Positions 8,394 to 17,220 of a DNA stretch of 64,000 nucleotides are shown here, piece by piece (position 1 is the stretch's first letter; every line of letters begins with the position of its first letter). A program made the translations under genes and the position numbers. Source of the DNA: JANQHS01 sp965227315 (lineage in GTDB: Bacteria; Bacteroidota; Bacteroidia; Cytophagales; CCMP332); NCBI GenBank assembly GCA_965227315.1, contig OZ245737.1, positions 434,001 to 498,000 on the forward strand. Direction: 5' to 3'. The notes below the pieces were generated by a model, which had not been told where the DNA came from, made no database searches, and was given only the letters and a program-made list of their open reading frames with translations.

Positions 8394-9047
8394 CTATCGT
8401 GATTTTTTTGCGTCCTCCAGGAATTTGGCCAAACCGATATCGGTCAGCGGGTGCTTCAAAAGACCTTTGATCACCGATAAAGGACATGTGGCAACATCCG
8501 CCCCCATTTCCGCACATTGAACGAGGTGCATGGTATGTCTGATGGAGGCAGCAAGGATCTCCGTTCCAAAACCGTAATTGTCAAATATGGTCACCAGTTG
8601 TTCGATAAGATCCAATCCGTCCCAGGAGGTATCATCTACCCTACCGATGAACGGAGAAACATAGGTTGCTCCTGCTTTGGCGGCCATAATCGCCTGCCCG
8701 GCATTGAAAATGAGCGTACAGTTGGTCTTGATGCCTTCTTCAGTAAAGGTTTTAATGGCCTTTACCCCTTCGGCGATCATAGGTACCTTAACCACAATAT
8801 TGTCGTGCAGAGCTGCAAGTTCTCTTCCCTCCTTCAGAATGCCTTCATAATCCGTGGAGATCACCTCAGCACTGACATCACCATCTACAATTGCGCAAAT
8901 GTCCTTATAGTGCTGCAAAATGGCCTCTTCATCCTTGACTCCAACTTTGGCCATCAAAGATGGATTGGTCGTAACGCCATCGAGAATTCCAAGGTCATTG
9001 GCTTCCCTGATTTCCCCGAGATCGGCCGTATCGATAAAAAACTTCAT
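8394..9047 (-). CDS. tal: small transaldolase (TalC/FSA family)
   Basis: 217 residues, the short single-domain class I aldolase of the FSA/TalC group. The N-terminus MKFFIDTADLGEIREAND, the GVTTNPSLMAK motif and the Schiff-base lysine K87 in VVKVPM are all present. At the position that separates the two activities (Tyr131 in E. coli fructose-6-phosphate aldolase, Phe in transaldolases) this protein has Phe133 in SPFIGR. Transaldolase activity in the non-oxidative pentose phosphate pathway is therefore more likely than aldolase activity. It is the first gene of the operon and starts 18 nt after the SRP RNA, whose promoter may also feed it. Confidence 0.88.
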   Translation of the reverse strand: MKFFIDTADLGEIREANDLGILDGVTTNPSLMAKVGVKDEEAILQHYKDICAIVDGDVSAEVISTDYEGILKEGRELAALHDNIVVKVPMIAEGVKAIKTFTEEGIKTNCTLIFNAGQAIMAAKAGATYVSPFIGRVDDTSWDGLDLIEQLVTIFDNYGFGTEILAASIRHTMHLVQCAEMGADVATCPLSVIKGLLKHPLTDIGLAKFLEDAKKSR

Positions 9048-9064
9048 ACAGGAAAAATAAAAAA

Positions 9065-9152
9065 GCGAGCCGGTATCGCACCGCTACAACCGCCTACCCT
9101 TGCTCCCTTCCGGACCTGGGGGATTCAGCAGGAGCTGGTCGTACCAACCCGC
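9065..9152 (-). ncRNA. ffs: signal recognition particle RNA, small bacterial type
   Basis: Read on the minus strand this holds the conserved SRP apical core CCAGGTCCGGAAGGGAGCA (SRP domain IV tetraloop and symmetric loop). The ends form an 11-bp terminal helix: GCGGGTTGGTA at 9152-9142 pairs without mismatch (including G-U pairs) with TACCGGCTCGC at 9075-9065. This fixes an 88-nt RNA. The transcript is followed by TTTTTTATTTTT, which should end transcription. It binds Ffh and targets membrane and secreted proteins co-translationally. Confidence 0.95.
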
Positions 9153-9156
9153 CGCG

Positions 9157-9164
9157 CAAAATTA
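9157..9164 (-). promoter_or_regulatory. -7 promoter box of the SRP RNA
   Basis: On the minus strand the sequence is TAATTTTG, an exact match to the Bacteroidota -7 consensus TAnnTTTG. It ends 5 nt before the structurally defined RNA 5' end at 9152. No clear TTTG -33 element is seen; a T-rich stretch near 9182-9190 takes its place. Confidence 0.75.
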
Positions 9165-9230
9165 GGTTTTCGGCTTCCAGAAAAAAACTTCTTTTCGATT
9201 TTTCCTTAAAAAAAACCTTTTCTGATTAGT

Positions 9231-9238
9231 TAATTTTG
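9231..9238 (+). promoter_or_regulatory. -7 promoter box of guaA (probable leaderless mRNA)
   Basis: TAATTTTG, identical to the SRP box on the other strand. With the same 5-nt offset to +1 measured at the SRP RNA, transcription would begin at 9243, the A of the guaA start codon. The -33 region is weak. Confidence 0.65.
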
Positions 9239-9242
9239 CGCC

Positions 9243-10772
9243 ATGAGGGAAGAAATCGTTATCCTGGATTTTGGGTCGCAGTTTACGCAGTTGATCGCCC
9301 GTCGCGTGCGTGAATTGAATGTTTTTTGCGAAATATATCCATACAACAAGCCACCGGAAATTGGAGATTCCACGAAAGGACTTATTCTCTCCGGAAGTCC
9401 CTGCTCCGTACATGACGATGATACACCCGAGATCGACCTCTCAAATTACCGGGGAAAGCTCCCGGTTCTGGGATTATGCTTTGGTGCTCAATTGATCGTC
9501 AAAAATCTGGGAGGTGAGGTCGAGAGATCTGCAAAAAGGGAATTCGGCAGAGCAAACCTGAGCTTTGTGGAGAACGACAATCCCCTTTTATCAGGAATTG
9601 AGAAAAACGGACAGGTCTGGATGTCCCATGGCGATACCATATCCGATCTCGCCGAGCAGGCTCAGGTGATCGCAAGCACAGAGCATGTGAAAGTGGCGGG
9701 ATACCAGGTCAACAACGAAAAAACATTTGCAGTCCAGTTTCATCCCGAGGTTTTTCATACCACTCAGGGGTTAAAGATCTTTGAGAATTTTGTTGTAGAT
9801 ATCTGCGGATGCTCACAAAGCTGGACACCAGGTCATTTTGTAACCGAAACGATCACCTCGCTTCAGAGGCAACTTGGAGATGATGAGGTTGTCATGGGGC
9901 TTTCGGGAGGCGTAGACTCCAGTGTGGCCGCACTGCTTCTTCAAAAGGCAATAGGAGAAAGACTCCATTGCATATTTGTGGATAATGGCCTGCTACGTAA
10001 AAATGAATATGAATCGGTCCTTCATTCCTATAGAGACATGGGGCTGAATATCAAGGGCGTGGATGCCAAAGGTGAGTTTTATGCATCTCTGGATGGGTTG
10101 ACGGACCCGGAGGACAAGAGGAAGGCCATAGGAAAAACCTTTATCGATGTTTTTGAACGGGAGTCAAAAGAAATTCCCGGTGTAAAATGGCTTGGTCAGG
10201 GGACGATCTACCCCGATGTCATAGAATCGGTTTCCGTAAAAGGACCATCGGCAACGATCAAGTCGCATCATAATGTAGGAGGATTGCCTGAAAAAATGCA
10301 TCTTAAGGTAGTAGAACCCTTGAAATTCCTGTTCAAAGATGAGGTGAGGAAAGTTGGCAAGGCTCTTGAGCTTGATCCGGATATTCTCGGCAGGCATCCC
10401 TTTCCGGGCCCAGGTCTGGCGATCCGGATACTTGGAGATATAACCGCTGAGAAGGTTGCCCTTTTACAGGAGGCAGACGATATATACATCAATGTTTTGA
10501 GGGAAACGGGCTATTATGACAAGGTTTGGCAGGCCGGAACGGTCCTTTTACCAATTCAGTCCGTAGGAGTTATGGGAGACGAAAGAACCTACGAGAGAGT
10601 TGCCGCCCTCAGGGCTGTTACCTCAAGAGATGGGATGACCGCCGATTGGGCGGAGATCCCTCATGAAATCCTCGGCAAAATATCAACCAGGATCATAAAT
10701 GAAGTCAGAGGCATAAACAGGGTCGTTTATGATATCAGCTCGAAGCCTCCGGCGACCATTGAATGGGAATAA
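9243..10772 (+). CDS. guaA: GMP synthase (glutamine-hydrolysing)
   Basis: 509 residues. It converts XMP to GMP with ATP and glutamine in the cytoplasm. The N-terminal class I amidotransferase domain begins VILDFGSQFTQLIARRVREL; the catalytic Cys is C79 in LGLCFGAQL, and the His-Glu pair is in VQFHPEV (about 165-170). The ATP pyrophosphatase domain has the PP-loop GLSGGVDSSVAA (about 219-230). The C-terminal dimerisation domain ends in the canonical KPPATIEWE. Length and order match the family exactly. The only ATG in place is at 9243, with almost no leader. The downstream gene overlaps the stop codon (TAATG). Confidence 0.98.
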   Translation: MREEIVILDFGSQFTQLIARRVRELNVFCEIYPYNKPPEIGDSTKGLILSGSPCSVHDDDTPEIDLSNYRGKLPVLGLCFGAQLIVKNLGGEVERSAKREFGRANLSFVENDNPLLSGIEKNGQVWMSHGDTISDLAEQAQVIASTEHVKVAGYQVNNEKTFAVQFHPEVFHTTQGLKIFENFVVDICGCSQSWTPGHFVTETITSLQRQLGDDEVVMGLSGGVDSSVAALLLQKAIGERLHCIFVDNGLLRKNEYESVLHSYRDMGLNIKGVDAKGEFYASLDGLTDPEDKRKAIGKTFIDVFERESKEIPGVKWLGQGTIYPDVIESVSVKGPSATIKSHHNVGGLPEKMHLKVVEPLKFLFKDEVRKVGKALELDPDILGRHPFPGPGLAIRILGDITAEKVALLQEADDIYINVLRETGYYDKVWQAGTVLLPIQSVGVMGDERTYERVAALRAVTSRDGMTADWAEIPHEILGKISTRIINEVRGINRVVYDISSKPPATIEWE

Positions 10773-12490
10773 TGCGGTTTAGCTCACTACTCATATGGCT
10801 TATAGCCTTTTGGCTATTAAGTGTGAACGGATTGGCACAAAACGATCCCGAATCGCAATTCCAATTTGGGAAGGAGCTTCTTGAGGAAGGTAAATATGAC
10901 CTTGCCATGGAGGTCTTTAAGCCCTTGAGCAGCCATAATTCCGAGTTTGAATACAGAGCTGAAGCGGCCTATTATTTTTCGCTCGCGGCAAAAAAGGGAG
11001 GATACCCCTACCAGGCCCGACAAATGATGATCCACTCGGTCACTCAATTCGACGATTGGGAATATGTGGATCAATCCTATTTACTACTTACAGAGATCTA
11101 CTTTGATCAGGGAGATTACCTCAATGCCTGTACTTCGCTCCAAAATCTGAAAAAGGAGCAGAATGTCAAATATGGTCAAGAAATGAAGGTAGCCTATCTG
11201 TCCAAACTCCATGACAGTGATAGCCTCAAGAATATCTACTATGCCTTTACCGAAGACCGGGATGTAGCCATTGCCCTGGGGCAAGTGCTTTCTATTCCTC
11301 CGTTTGAACCCGGAGACGAAATGCTTCTTGAGAACATTATCGATTTTTTTGAGCTGGATCCGGAAGCCTTCAATATGGCCACTAAGAGAGTGGCTAAAAA
11401 GGATGTTTACAATATTGCCGTATTCCTGCCTTTCAAATGGAAACTCACCCAGAAGAACAACCAATACTTCAAAAACAAGTTTGCTTATTCGATTTACTCA
11501 GGAATCCTGAAAGCGGCCGACACCCTGAACAAATCGGGAATTCCATTGATGATAAAGCCCTATGATACAGAGCAAAGTAGCTTTACAGTTGAAAAATTAC
11601 TTAAAGACTCTTCCCTGGCTGAGGCCGACCTGATCATCGGGCCCATGTACCCGCACCTCAGCAAAAAGGTGATGGAATATGGAAGACAAATGAGGATCAA
11701 TGTAATTAACCCGCTCTCAAAAAATATGGATCTGATCGATGCCAATCCTTACGGCTATTTGTTTCAGGTCCCGGTAGAAGTTTCGACCCTACGCCTCTCC
11801 AAACTTGCCTGGGATAGCGCATGGTACGATGACTCCATCAGTCATCCCGGGGTGATCCTCAATAGTTGGGACAAGGATTCCGCATTATTGGAAAGCTATT
11901 TGGGAGCTTTTCAGGCGGACACCAATTTCAAACTTGACTCCATCCTCCTTTTTGATCCCGGTGATCAGGAACAGATCTCCAACTATATACACAGGGATAC
12001 GCTTGATTCAATATCCATATCCCATATTTTCATCCCAACCAACAATAAAGCATTGGTGAACAGGGTGTTAAGCTCAGCAGCGAAGGTAGATGGCCAATTT
12101 CCAATTCTCGGTCATTCCGCATGGGCTGAGTACAATAATATCAGCCTGGAGCAATTGGAAAGAAGAAAGGTCTACTTCATCTACGGCGACTGGCTGAATT
12201 GGAATTCGGATCTGTTCTGGCTGCTTCATGGTAAACAGAACTTTGACCCCAAACCTGATTATTACCAAGCCCTGGGCTATGAGCTTCTCAGCTACTTTGG
12301 GAAAAAGCTACATCGCTATGGAAAGTTCTTTCAGGAAGGTTTGATCAAAGAAGGCCCTACGAGAGGTATATTCTTTCCTGGGCATGATTACTCAAAGGGA
12401 AACTATAACTCGTTTGCACCCTTGATCAGGGTAAGAAACAATCGATTTGAGTGGCTGAACCGCTACGAATTACTCTACGGAGAGGACTAG
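10772..12490 (+). CDS. periplasmic TPR plus type 1 periplasmic-binding-protein-fold protein
   Basis: 572 residues. I take the ATG at 10772, which overlaps the guaA TAA stop and gives a clean signal peptide (MRFSSLLIWLIAFWLLSVNGLAQ); an ATG at 10763 is possible. Residues about 25-185 are TPR-like helices (FGKELLEEGKYDLAMEVFK). From about 210 the protein reads as a type 1 periplasmic binding fold: YNIAVFLPFKWK, KLLKDSSLAEADLIIGPMYP, NVINPLSKN, and a C-terminal YYQALGYELLSYFGKK. This organisation resembles LpoA/PBP1-activator or branched-chain amino-acid binding proteins and is often found behind guaA in the phylum. Ligand unknown. Its stop codon shares 3 of 4 bases of CTAG with the convergent lipoprotein gene. 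Confidence 0.75.
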   Translation: MRFSSLLIWLIAFWLLSVNGLAQNDPESQFQFGKELLEEGKYDLAMEVFKPLSSHNSEFEYRAEAAYYFSLAAKKGGYPYQARQMMIHSVTQFDDWEYVDQSYLLLTEIYFDQGDYLNACTSLQNLKKEQNVKYGQEMKVAYLSKLHDSDSLKNIYYAFTEDRDVAIALGQVLSIPPFEPGDEMLLENIIDFFELDPEAFNMATKRVAKKDVYNIAVFLPFKWKLTQKNNQYFKNKFAYSIYSGILKAADTLNKSGIPLMIKPYDTEQSSFTVEKLLKDSSLAEADLIIGPMYPHLSKKVMEYGRQMRINVINPLSKNMDLIDANPYGYLFQVPVEVSTLRLSKLAWDSAWYDDSISHPGVILNSWDKDSALLESYLGAFQADTNFKLDSILLFDPGDQEQISNYIHRDTLDSISISHIFIPTNNKALVNRVLSSAAKVDGQFPILGHSAWAEYNNISLEQLERRKVYFIYGDWLNWNSDLFWLLHGKQNFDPKPDYYQALGYELLSYFGKKLHRYGKFFQEGLIKEGPTRGIFFPGHDYSKGNYNSFAPLIRVRNNRFEWLNRYELLYGED

Positions 12491-12714
12491 TTGGGATAAA
12501 GGATCTTTCTGACCTTATCAGCCCTTTGTATCTCATCTGGCAATGATTCGTAGGTCTGCAGCATTTGCCTTGCCACCGAACCCTCTTCACCATAGATCCT
12601 GGTATTTCCCGCGTTTACGTCTTCAACCCTGCTCGGTGGGTTGTTTGCTTTCAAACATGAATTCAATGCGATGGCCATTAAAACGGCGCTGAGGGAAATG
12701 AGGATTCTTTTCAT
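12487..12714 (-). CDS. small lipoprotein
   Basis: 75 residues. A type II signal peptide (MKRILISLSAVLMAIALNSC) has the lipobox LNSC, placing the mature 56 residues at a membrane surface. The mature part is polar, with a short amphipathic helix (SVARQMLQTYESLPDEI). No family is recognised. It lies 35 nt after the PBP4 gene on the same strand and could be the last gene of that operon. It meets the guaA operon tail to tail with a 4-nt overlap (CTAG read as stop on both strands). Confidence 0.7.
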   Translation of the reverse strand: MKRILISLSAVLMAIALNSCLKANNPPSRVEDVNAGNTRIYGEEGSVARQMLQTYESLPDEIQRADKVRKILYPN

Positions 12715-12749
12715 GACAACATCAATTGATGCCCGAAAATAATAAATGC

Positions 12750-14117
12750 TTAAGGAACAAGATCGAGGCTTTCCAAATATTTATCCATCCTTTTCTGAAG
12801 CTCTCTCGCATCCGCGTTATTCTCTGTGTTGATCATATAGCAAAAGGCATGAGTTGGCTCTCCTCCGTCTACAATGTAGCCTGCCAAACAGCGAACCCCT
12901 GACATAGAGCCTGTTTTTGCATAAATCTTGCCTTCCAGTTTGGTATCCTTGAATCTTCCCGATAATGTTCCCGTCCGGCCAGCTACGGGAAGAAGTCCAA
13001 GGAGTTCGAGCCTTTCTTTCCCGGGCAAATTCTCCAGAAGCCGGACCACGGATTTCGGCTTAAGTCGGTTTTCCCTGGAAAGGCCACTTCCATCCACGAT
13101 TTTCTGCCCTTCTCCCAGGGAATTAGTTGAGCCAAAACTGAAAAGAAATTCGGCAATCAAATTGTCGCTTTTCTGCAACATTTGAGCGATCAGTTTTTTA
13201 TCCGAAGGTCCCTCAAATGTCAGATTTCGACTCCAGTATGGTGCTTCCTCCCCTAACCAAATCCACTCGCGCGCGGTATTGGTCCCAAGAACAACCGGAT
13301 TGTTTAACCGCCTCTTCTGAATCAGGGACCAAAGATCTGCCGCGAGCTGTGCGGGAGGGTTAGGATTGGCTCCTTTGATTGTGAAGACCCCTGTACCTGG
13401 TGGTATTGTTCCGTTAATAAACATTTTTGTGGCATAAGGTGCGCCAAAGATGTAGGCATTATCGCCGCTCCCTTTTTCTCCTGAGATCACATGATTTTCC
13501 AATTCAAAATTGAGAACCTCTGGCACGGTGCCGGCAATCCCACATTTGCTTCCGGGGTTTGGATTTTGCCGAAAGCTGACTTTGAAACTGTTTCCCTGGT
13601 AGTTAAGTGTCCACAGGCCGGCTGCATAGTAGTTGCCCATATCGGCATATTTCCAGTCCCCGGGAACGGGGGAATTTGTGAGGATCTCATTTTCGATGAA
13701 AATTGAATCCGTACCTGCATTCCAGGCCTGAAGTGAATCAACGATGCGCTCCAGGTCCCCTTCCCGTCGAAATTTGGGGTTGGCAAAGGTGGGATCTCCT
13801 GATCCCGACAACTGGAATATCCTGTATTGGTTTTTTTCTTTCCCGCTTCGTGTTTTAGCCACCAACCGGGTTTCCTTGTTCAGATCCCTTCCCATTACCC
13901 CGGTAGCCACAACCAATTTTACCAGTGAGGCGGGAACGAATAATTCTGAAGAATTGTGATCAAATAATTCTTCCGGGCTTCCCAATTCTCGGATCAGGAT
14001 CGAATAATCTTTCTCCCGAAATTCATTCTGAGGATCGATTATATCCCGAAAAGACTTTGTTTGACTAAATCCGGAAAATGAAAAGAAAAGAAGACTTGAT
14101 ATGAGGAATGTCCTCAT
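12750..14117 (-). CDS. dacB: D-alanyl-D-alanine carboxypeptidase / endopeptidase, PBP4 class (S13)
   Basis: 455 residues from the ATG at 14117, which opens a signal peptide (MRTFLISSLLFFSFSGFSQ); a longer frame upstream would run into the transporter gene. The three penicillin-binding motifs are in order: SLVK (S64 nucleophile, K67), SDN in QKSDNLIAEF, and KTG in IYAKTGSMSG. The spacing, with a large insertion between the first two motifs, defines the S13/PBP4 class. It trims or cuts peptidoglycan peptides in the periplasm. It starts just 2 nt from the stop of the ABC transporter gene, so the two are coupled. Confidence 0.92.
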   Translation of the reverse strand: MRTFLISSLLFFSFSGFSQTKSFRDIIDPQNEFREKDYSILIRELGSPEELFDHNSSELFVPASLVKLVVATGVMGRDLNKETRLVAKTRSGKEKNQYRIFQLSGSGDPTFANPKFRREGDLERIVDSLQAWNAGTDSIFIENEILTNSPVPGDWKYADMGNYYAAGLWTLNYQGNSFKVSFRQNPNPGSKCGIAGTVPEVLNFELENHVISGEKGSGDNAYIFGAPYATKMFINGTIPPGTGVFTIKGANPNPPAQLAADLWSLIQKRRLNNPVVLGTNTAREWIWLGEEAPYWSRNLTFEGPSDKKLIAQMLQKSDNLIAEFLFSFGSTNSLGEGQKIVDGSGLSRENRLKPKSVVRLLENLPGKERLELLGLLPVAGRTGTLSGRFKDTKLEGKIYAKTGSMSGVRCLAGYIVDGGEPTHAFCYMINTENNADARELQKRMDKYLESLDLVP

Positions 14118-14118
14118 C

Positions 14119-17100
14119 CTACCCCGCTCTGAATTCCTTGGTCGAAGAGAGGCCTTCAAAAAAGCTGACCCCCTTCCTCAGCCAGTCGAAATAGAGCGCC
14201 ACGAAGAAGATTAGTGACATCATCCAGATGACGATCACATTGAAGTATTTGGTGGAATACATTTTGCCCATAAAATACTTCACAGGAGCATAGAAATGCG
14301 TTCTGAAATTAAAAGGCAAGGCCGGCACATCGGGATTCTTGAAAATGGGGTTGATCAGTTGGATCAGGGTGCCCTTGTATTCCACGATCCGCTCAGCTTT
14401 GGTCCTGTTTGTCACCAAGAGCTCCAATTGATCATTTTTATGGCTATCCTTTAATTCCAGATACCTTTTTTCGTCATCAGGAGTTCGGGTCATTTTCATC
14501 ACCTTCTGATCCTTTTTGTAAGTGGCATTGGTATTCACCTTGGCAAAATATTTTTCAAGGTATTCGAGCAGGGTATGTATCTTCTTGAACTCCCTTGGTC
14601 CCAGGCTCTGGGGATCCATACCAGGGATCTCCCCCAGATCGATATGGGAGTTATTTTGCCCTACTTTGTTGAGCTCATCCAGGATCAGTCTGTTGTTGTA
14701 CAGAATAGTGAATTGGGTTTCATCATCACCAGATGTATAAAACTGAATATTGAAGTCCAGCTTGGTTCTGAGCTTCGGAATCCAATAGGTGGTCCGGTAT
14801 TCACTGTTTGCCCTCACCTTATCGAAAAGATAGAATTCCTTTTCATAGGCGTTATCCTTGTACTGAGCAACTGCAAGGGCCTCAAAAGCCCAACGACTGG
14901 TCATGATCTCCCCGAAAAACGGGACTTGCCCCAATGTTGCAAGCCGTGGATTGATCTCATCGAACTTCACCAATACCCCACCCAAAAGCAGCTGTGGGAT
15001 CAAAATGATCGGAATCAGAATATAGACCGTCACCGCACTGTTAAATGCCGATGAGATATTCAGTCCAAGCACATTGGAGAAACAGGAGGCCGAGAAAAGG
15101 ATAAGCCAGTATTCGAACCCCAATCCCCTGATCTCAAGAATTGTATTTCCCAATAAAACGAAAAGGCCTGCCTGAATAGCTGAAAGCCCGAAGAGGATTG
15201 CCACCTTGGAATAGAGATAGCTTCCCCGGCTGAGCTTGAGGAACCTCTCCCTCTTCAATATTTTTTGATCCCTTATGATCTCTTCCGCAGAAACGGTAAG
15301 CCCCATAAACAAGGCTACGATCACGGACATAAAGAGATAAGCCGGAATGTTTACATTCTTCGAAAACATATAGCCGGTTGAGCCCAGAGAGGGGTCAATG
15401 TTGTAGTATTTGACAATAAATGCCAGGATGAAAGCCAAAAAAGGCGCCTCCAGAAGATTGATCAAAACATATTGTTTGTTTGAGATCTTGGAGAGGAAAT
15501 CCCGCTTCAGGAATACCATGAATTGACCAAGTCTTGAGGGCTTATTCAGGGTTCCTTCAGGCCTGTCAAGGGAGGTTTCAATTTCTTCAAGCTTTAGATT
15601 CTCCTTGAAATGTTCATTCCAATTGTTCGGCAGCACCTTCCTGACATCCGTTTCAGCTCCATATTCATCCACCACCTTCATCTCAACGATATTGAAGATC
15701 TGCTCAGGGTTTACATTGCCACATTCCTTGCATTCACCTTGCTCATAATTGACCTGCTGGGTGATTTTTTTGAAGTAGATCAGCGCTTCAACCGGATTTC
15801 CGTAGAAGATGGGAAGACCACCCAGGTCCATGATGAATAGCTTGTCAAACATCTTGAAGATATCCGAGGAGGGCTGGTGGATCACGGTAAAGATCAGCTT
15901 GCCTCTCAGGGAGAGCTCCTTCAAAAGGTCCATGATGTTTTCGGAATCCCTTGATGAAAGGCCGGATGTTGGCTCATCCACAAACAAGATAGCCGGCTCC
16001 CGGAGCAGTTCAAGACCGATATTCAATCTCTTTCTTTGACCTCCGGAAATGGTTTTTTTCAAAGGAGATCCAACCTTCAGATCCTTGGTTTCCAATAGAC
16101 CCAACCTATTCAGGGTCTTATTGACCAATTCATCGATCTCTTTTCCGCTGTAGTTGCTAAAACAAAGCTTAGCGGCATAATAGAGATTTTGGTAAACGGT
16201 CAGATCCTCGATCAAAAGATCATCCTGAGGTACATAACCAAAAATACCTTCGACCTTATCCCGCTCCTTGTAGATGTCGATCCCATTGATGGTGACCTTG
16301 CCTTCAGAAGGCGGAAAAGTCCCATTCAACACATTCATCAATGTCGACTTTCCTGAGCCTGAGGCGCCCATGATCCCGATAAGCCTTCCGGATGATTCCC
16401 TGATATTGACATCATTCAGCCCCTTTTTACCTCCGGGAAACTCATAATGAATACCGGTAGCTTCAAAGGAAAGATGGGTCTCCTGCTGATCCTTGAGGTA
16501 CTGTGAAACGACATCCGAGTAATAGATCGGACTGGATTTTGTAGATCTGATAGCGCTGCCCCTGGAAAAGAAATACAACCTGCCGGCCTTCATGGGATTA
16601 CCATTGAAGAACATTTCAAAGCCACCCAGATACTTAAAGATGTACATCTCATAATCGGGAACCTTGTAGAAGCCCAGTGTACCGGGGAAATTCTCGGAAT
16701 AAAGGTATTTCTGGCCCTTCTTGGGCAGAATATTGTCGTTGTTTACGATGAGGAGATTCTCAAACGGAAGATCATAAAGGTCCTCCGCCAGTACGAAATC
16801 CTTGAGTTCATCATAAAGGCTTTCATCCAGGTTGAGGGTATCAGCGACGGTTTTGATAAAGTCATCCTCCGTTTCGGATATGTGCTTATCCGCGAGGATC
16901 AACTCAAGTATCCTGAAAAGGATGATCACTTTTTGAGTCTGTGTCAGGTTCTGATTTACCTGATTGCAGATCTTGAGCATTTTGGTCTGGTCCGAGGTCT
17001 TGATATCCTCCCCGGCAAACTCATCGAACACACCTATAAACCCCTCAACAGCATCTTCATTGATCTGCTCCCTGAGAAAGTCCTTGATCACCTGTCTTTC

Positions 17101-17175
17101 TTCAGCTTTTACGCCATCGACTTTTGCCACAAGGGCAAAGAGTTGTAGTAAGGCTTTGAGGAGTTTTTCACTCAT
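14119..17175 (-). CDS. TerB-like / ABCG-type ABC transporter, ATPase and permease fused
   Basis: 1018 residues. Residues 1-130 form an all-helical region like the TerB tellurite-resistance fold (LLKALLQLFALVAKVDGVKAEE, later LILADKHISETEDDF). A linker with a possible small beta domain follows (about 145-235). The ABC ATPase has Walker A GASGSGKST (about 270), signature ISGGQRKRLNIGLEL (about 378) and Walker B ILFVDEPTSGLSS (about 395). The permease half (from about 570) has around six membrane helices plus a last one near the C-terminus (MMSLIFFVALYFDWL). ATPase before permease in one chain is the ABCG/White order. The substrate is unknown. Between ATPase and permease lies a CKECG Cys pair with an unexplained role. 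Confidence 0.85.
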   Translation of the reverse strand: MSEKLLKALLQLFALVAKVDGVKAEERQVIKDFLREQINEDAVEGFIGVFDEFAGEDIKTSDQTKMLKICNQVNQNLTQTQKVIILFRILELILADKHISETEDDFIKTVADTLNLDESLYDELKDFVLAEDLYDLPFENLLIVNNDNILPKKGQKYLYSENFPGTLGFYKVPDYEMYIFKYLGGFEMFFNGNPMKAGRLYFFSRGSAIRSTKSSPIYYSDVVSQYLKDQQETHLSFEATGIHYEFPGGKKGLNDVNIRESSGRLIGIMGASGSGKSTLMNVLNGTFPPSEGKVTINGIDIYKERDKVEGIFGYVPQDDLLIEDLTVYQNLYYAAKLCFSNYSGKEIDELVNKTLNRLGLLETKDLKVGSPLKKTISGGQRKRLNIGLELLREPAILFVDEPTSGLSSRDSENIMDLLKELSLRGKLIFTVIHQPSSDIFKMFDKLFIMDLGGLPIFYGNPVEALIYFKKITQQVNYEQGECKECGNVNPEQIFNIVEMKVVDEYGAETDVRKVLPNNWNEHFKENLKLEEIETSLDRPEGTLNKPSRLGQFMVFLKRDFLSKISNKQYVLINLLEAPFLAFILAFIVKYYNIDPSLGSTGYMFSKNVNIPAYLFMSVIVALFMGLTVSAEEIIRDQKILKRERFLKLSRGSYLYSKVAILFGLSAIQAGLFVLLGNTILEIRGLGFEYWLILFSASCFSNVLGLNISSAFNSAVTVYILIPIILIPQLLLGGVLVKFDEINPRLATLGQVPFFGEIMTSRWAFEALAVAQYKDNAYEKEFYLFDKVRANSEYRTTYWIPKLRTKLDFNIQFYTSGDDETQFTILYNNRLILDELNKVGQNNSHIDLGEIPGMDPQSLGPREFKKIHTLLEYLEKYFAKVNTNATYKKDQKVMKMTRTPDDEKRYLELKDSHKNDQLELLVTNRTKAERIVEYKGTLIQLINPIFKNPDVPALPFNFRTHFYAPVKYFMGKMYSTKYFNVIVIWMMSLIFFVALYFDWLRKGVSFFEGLSSTKEFRAG

Positions 17176-17220
17176 TCAGGATCGCTGGTTTGATAGAAGA
17201 AGCCCTAAGTTATTACCTTT

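Noticed and set aside
14118..14159. Upstream extension of PBP4
   Set aside because: It would lie inside the end of the transporter gene and delay the signal peptide by 14 residues; the ATG at 14117 starts a proper one.
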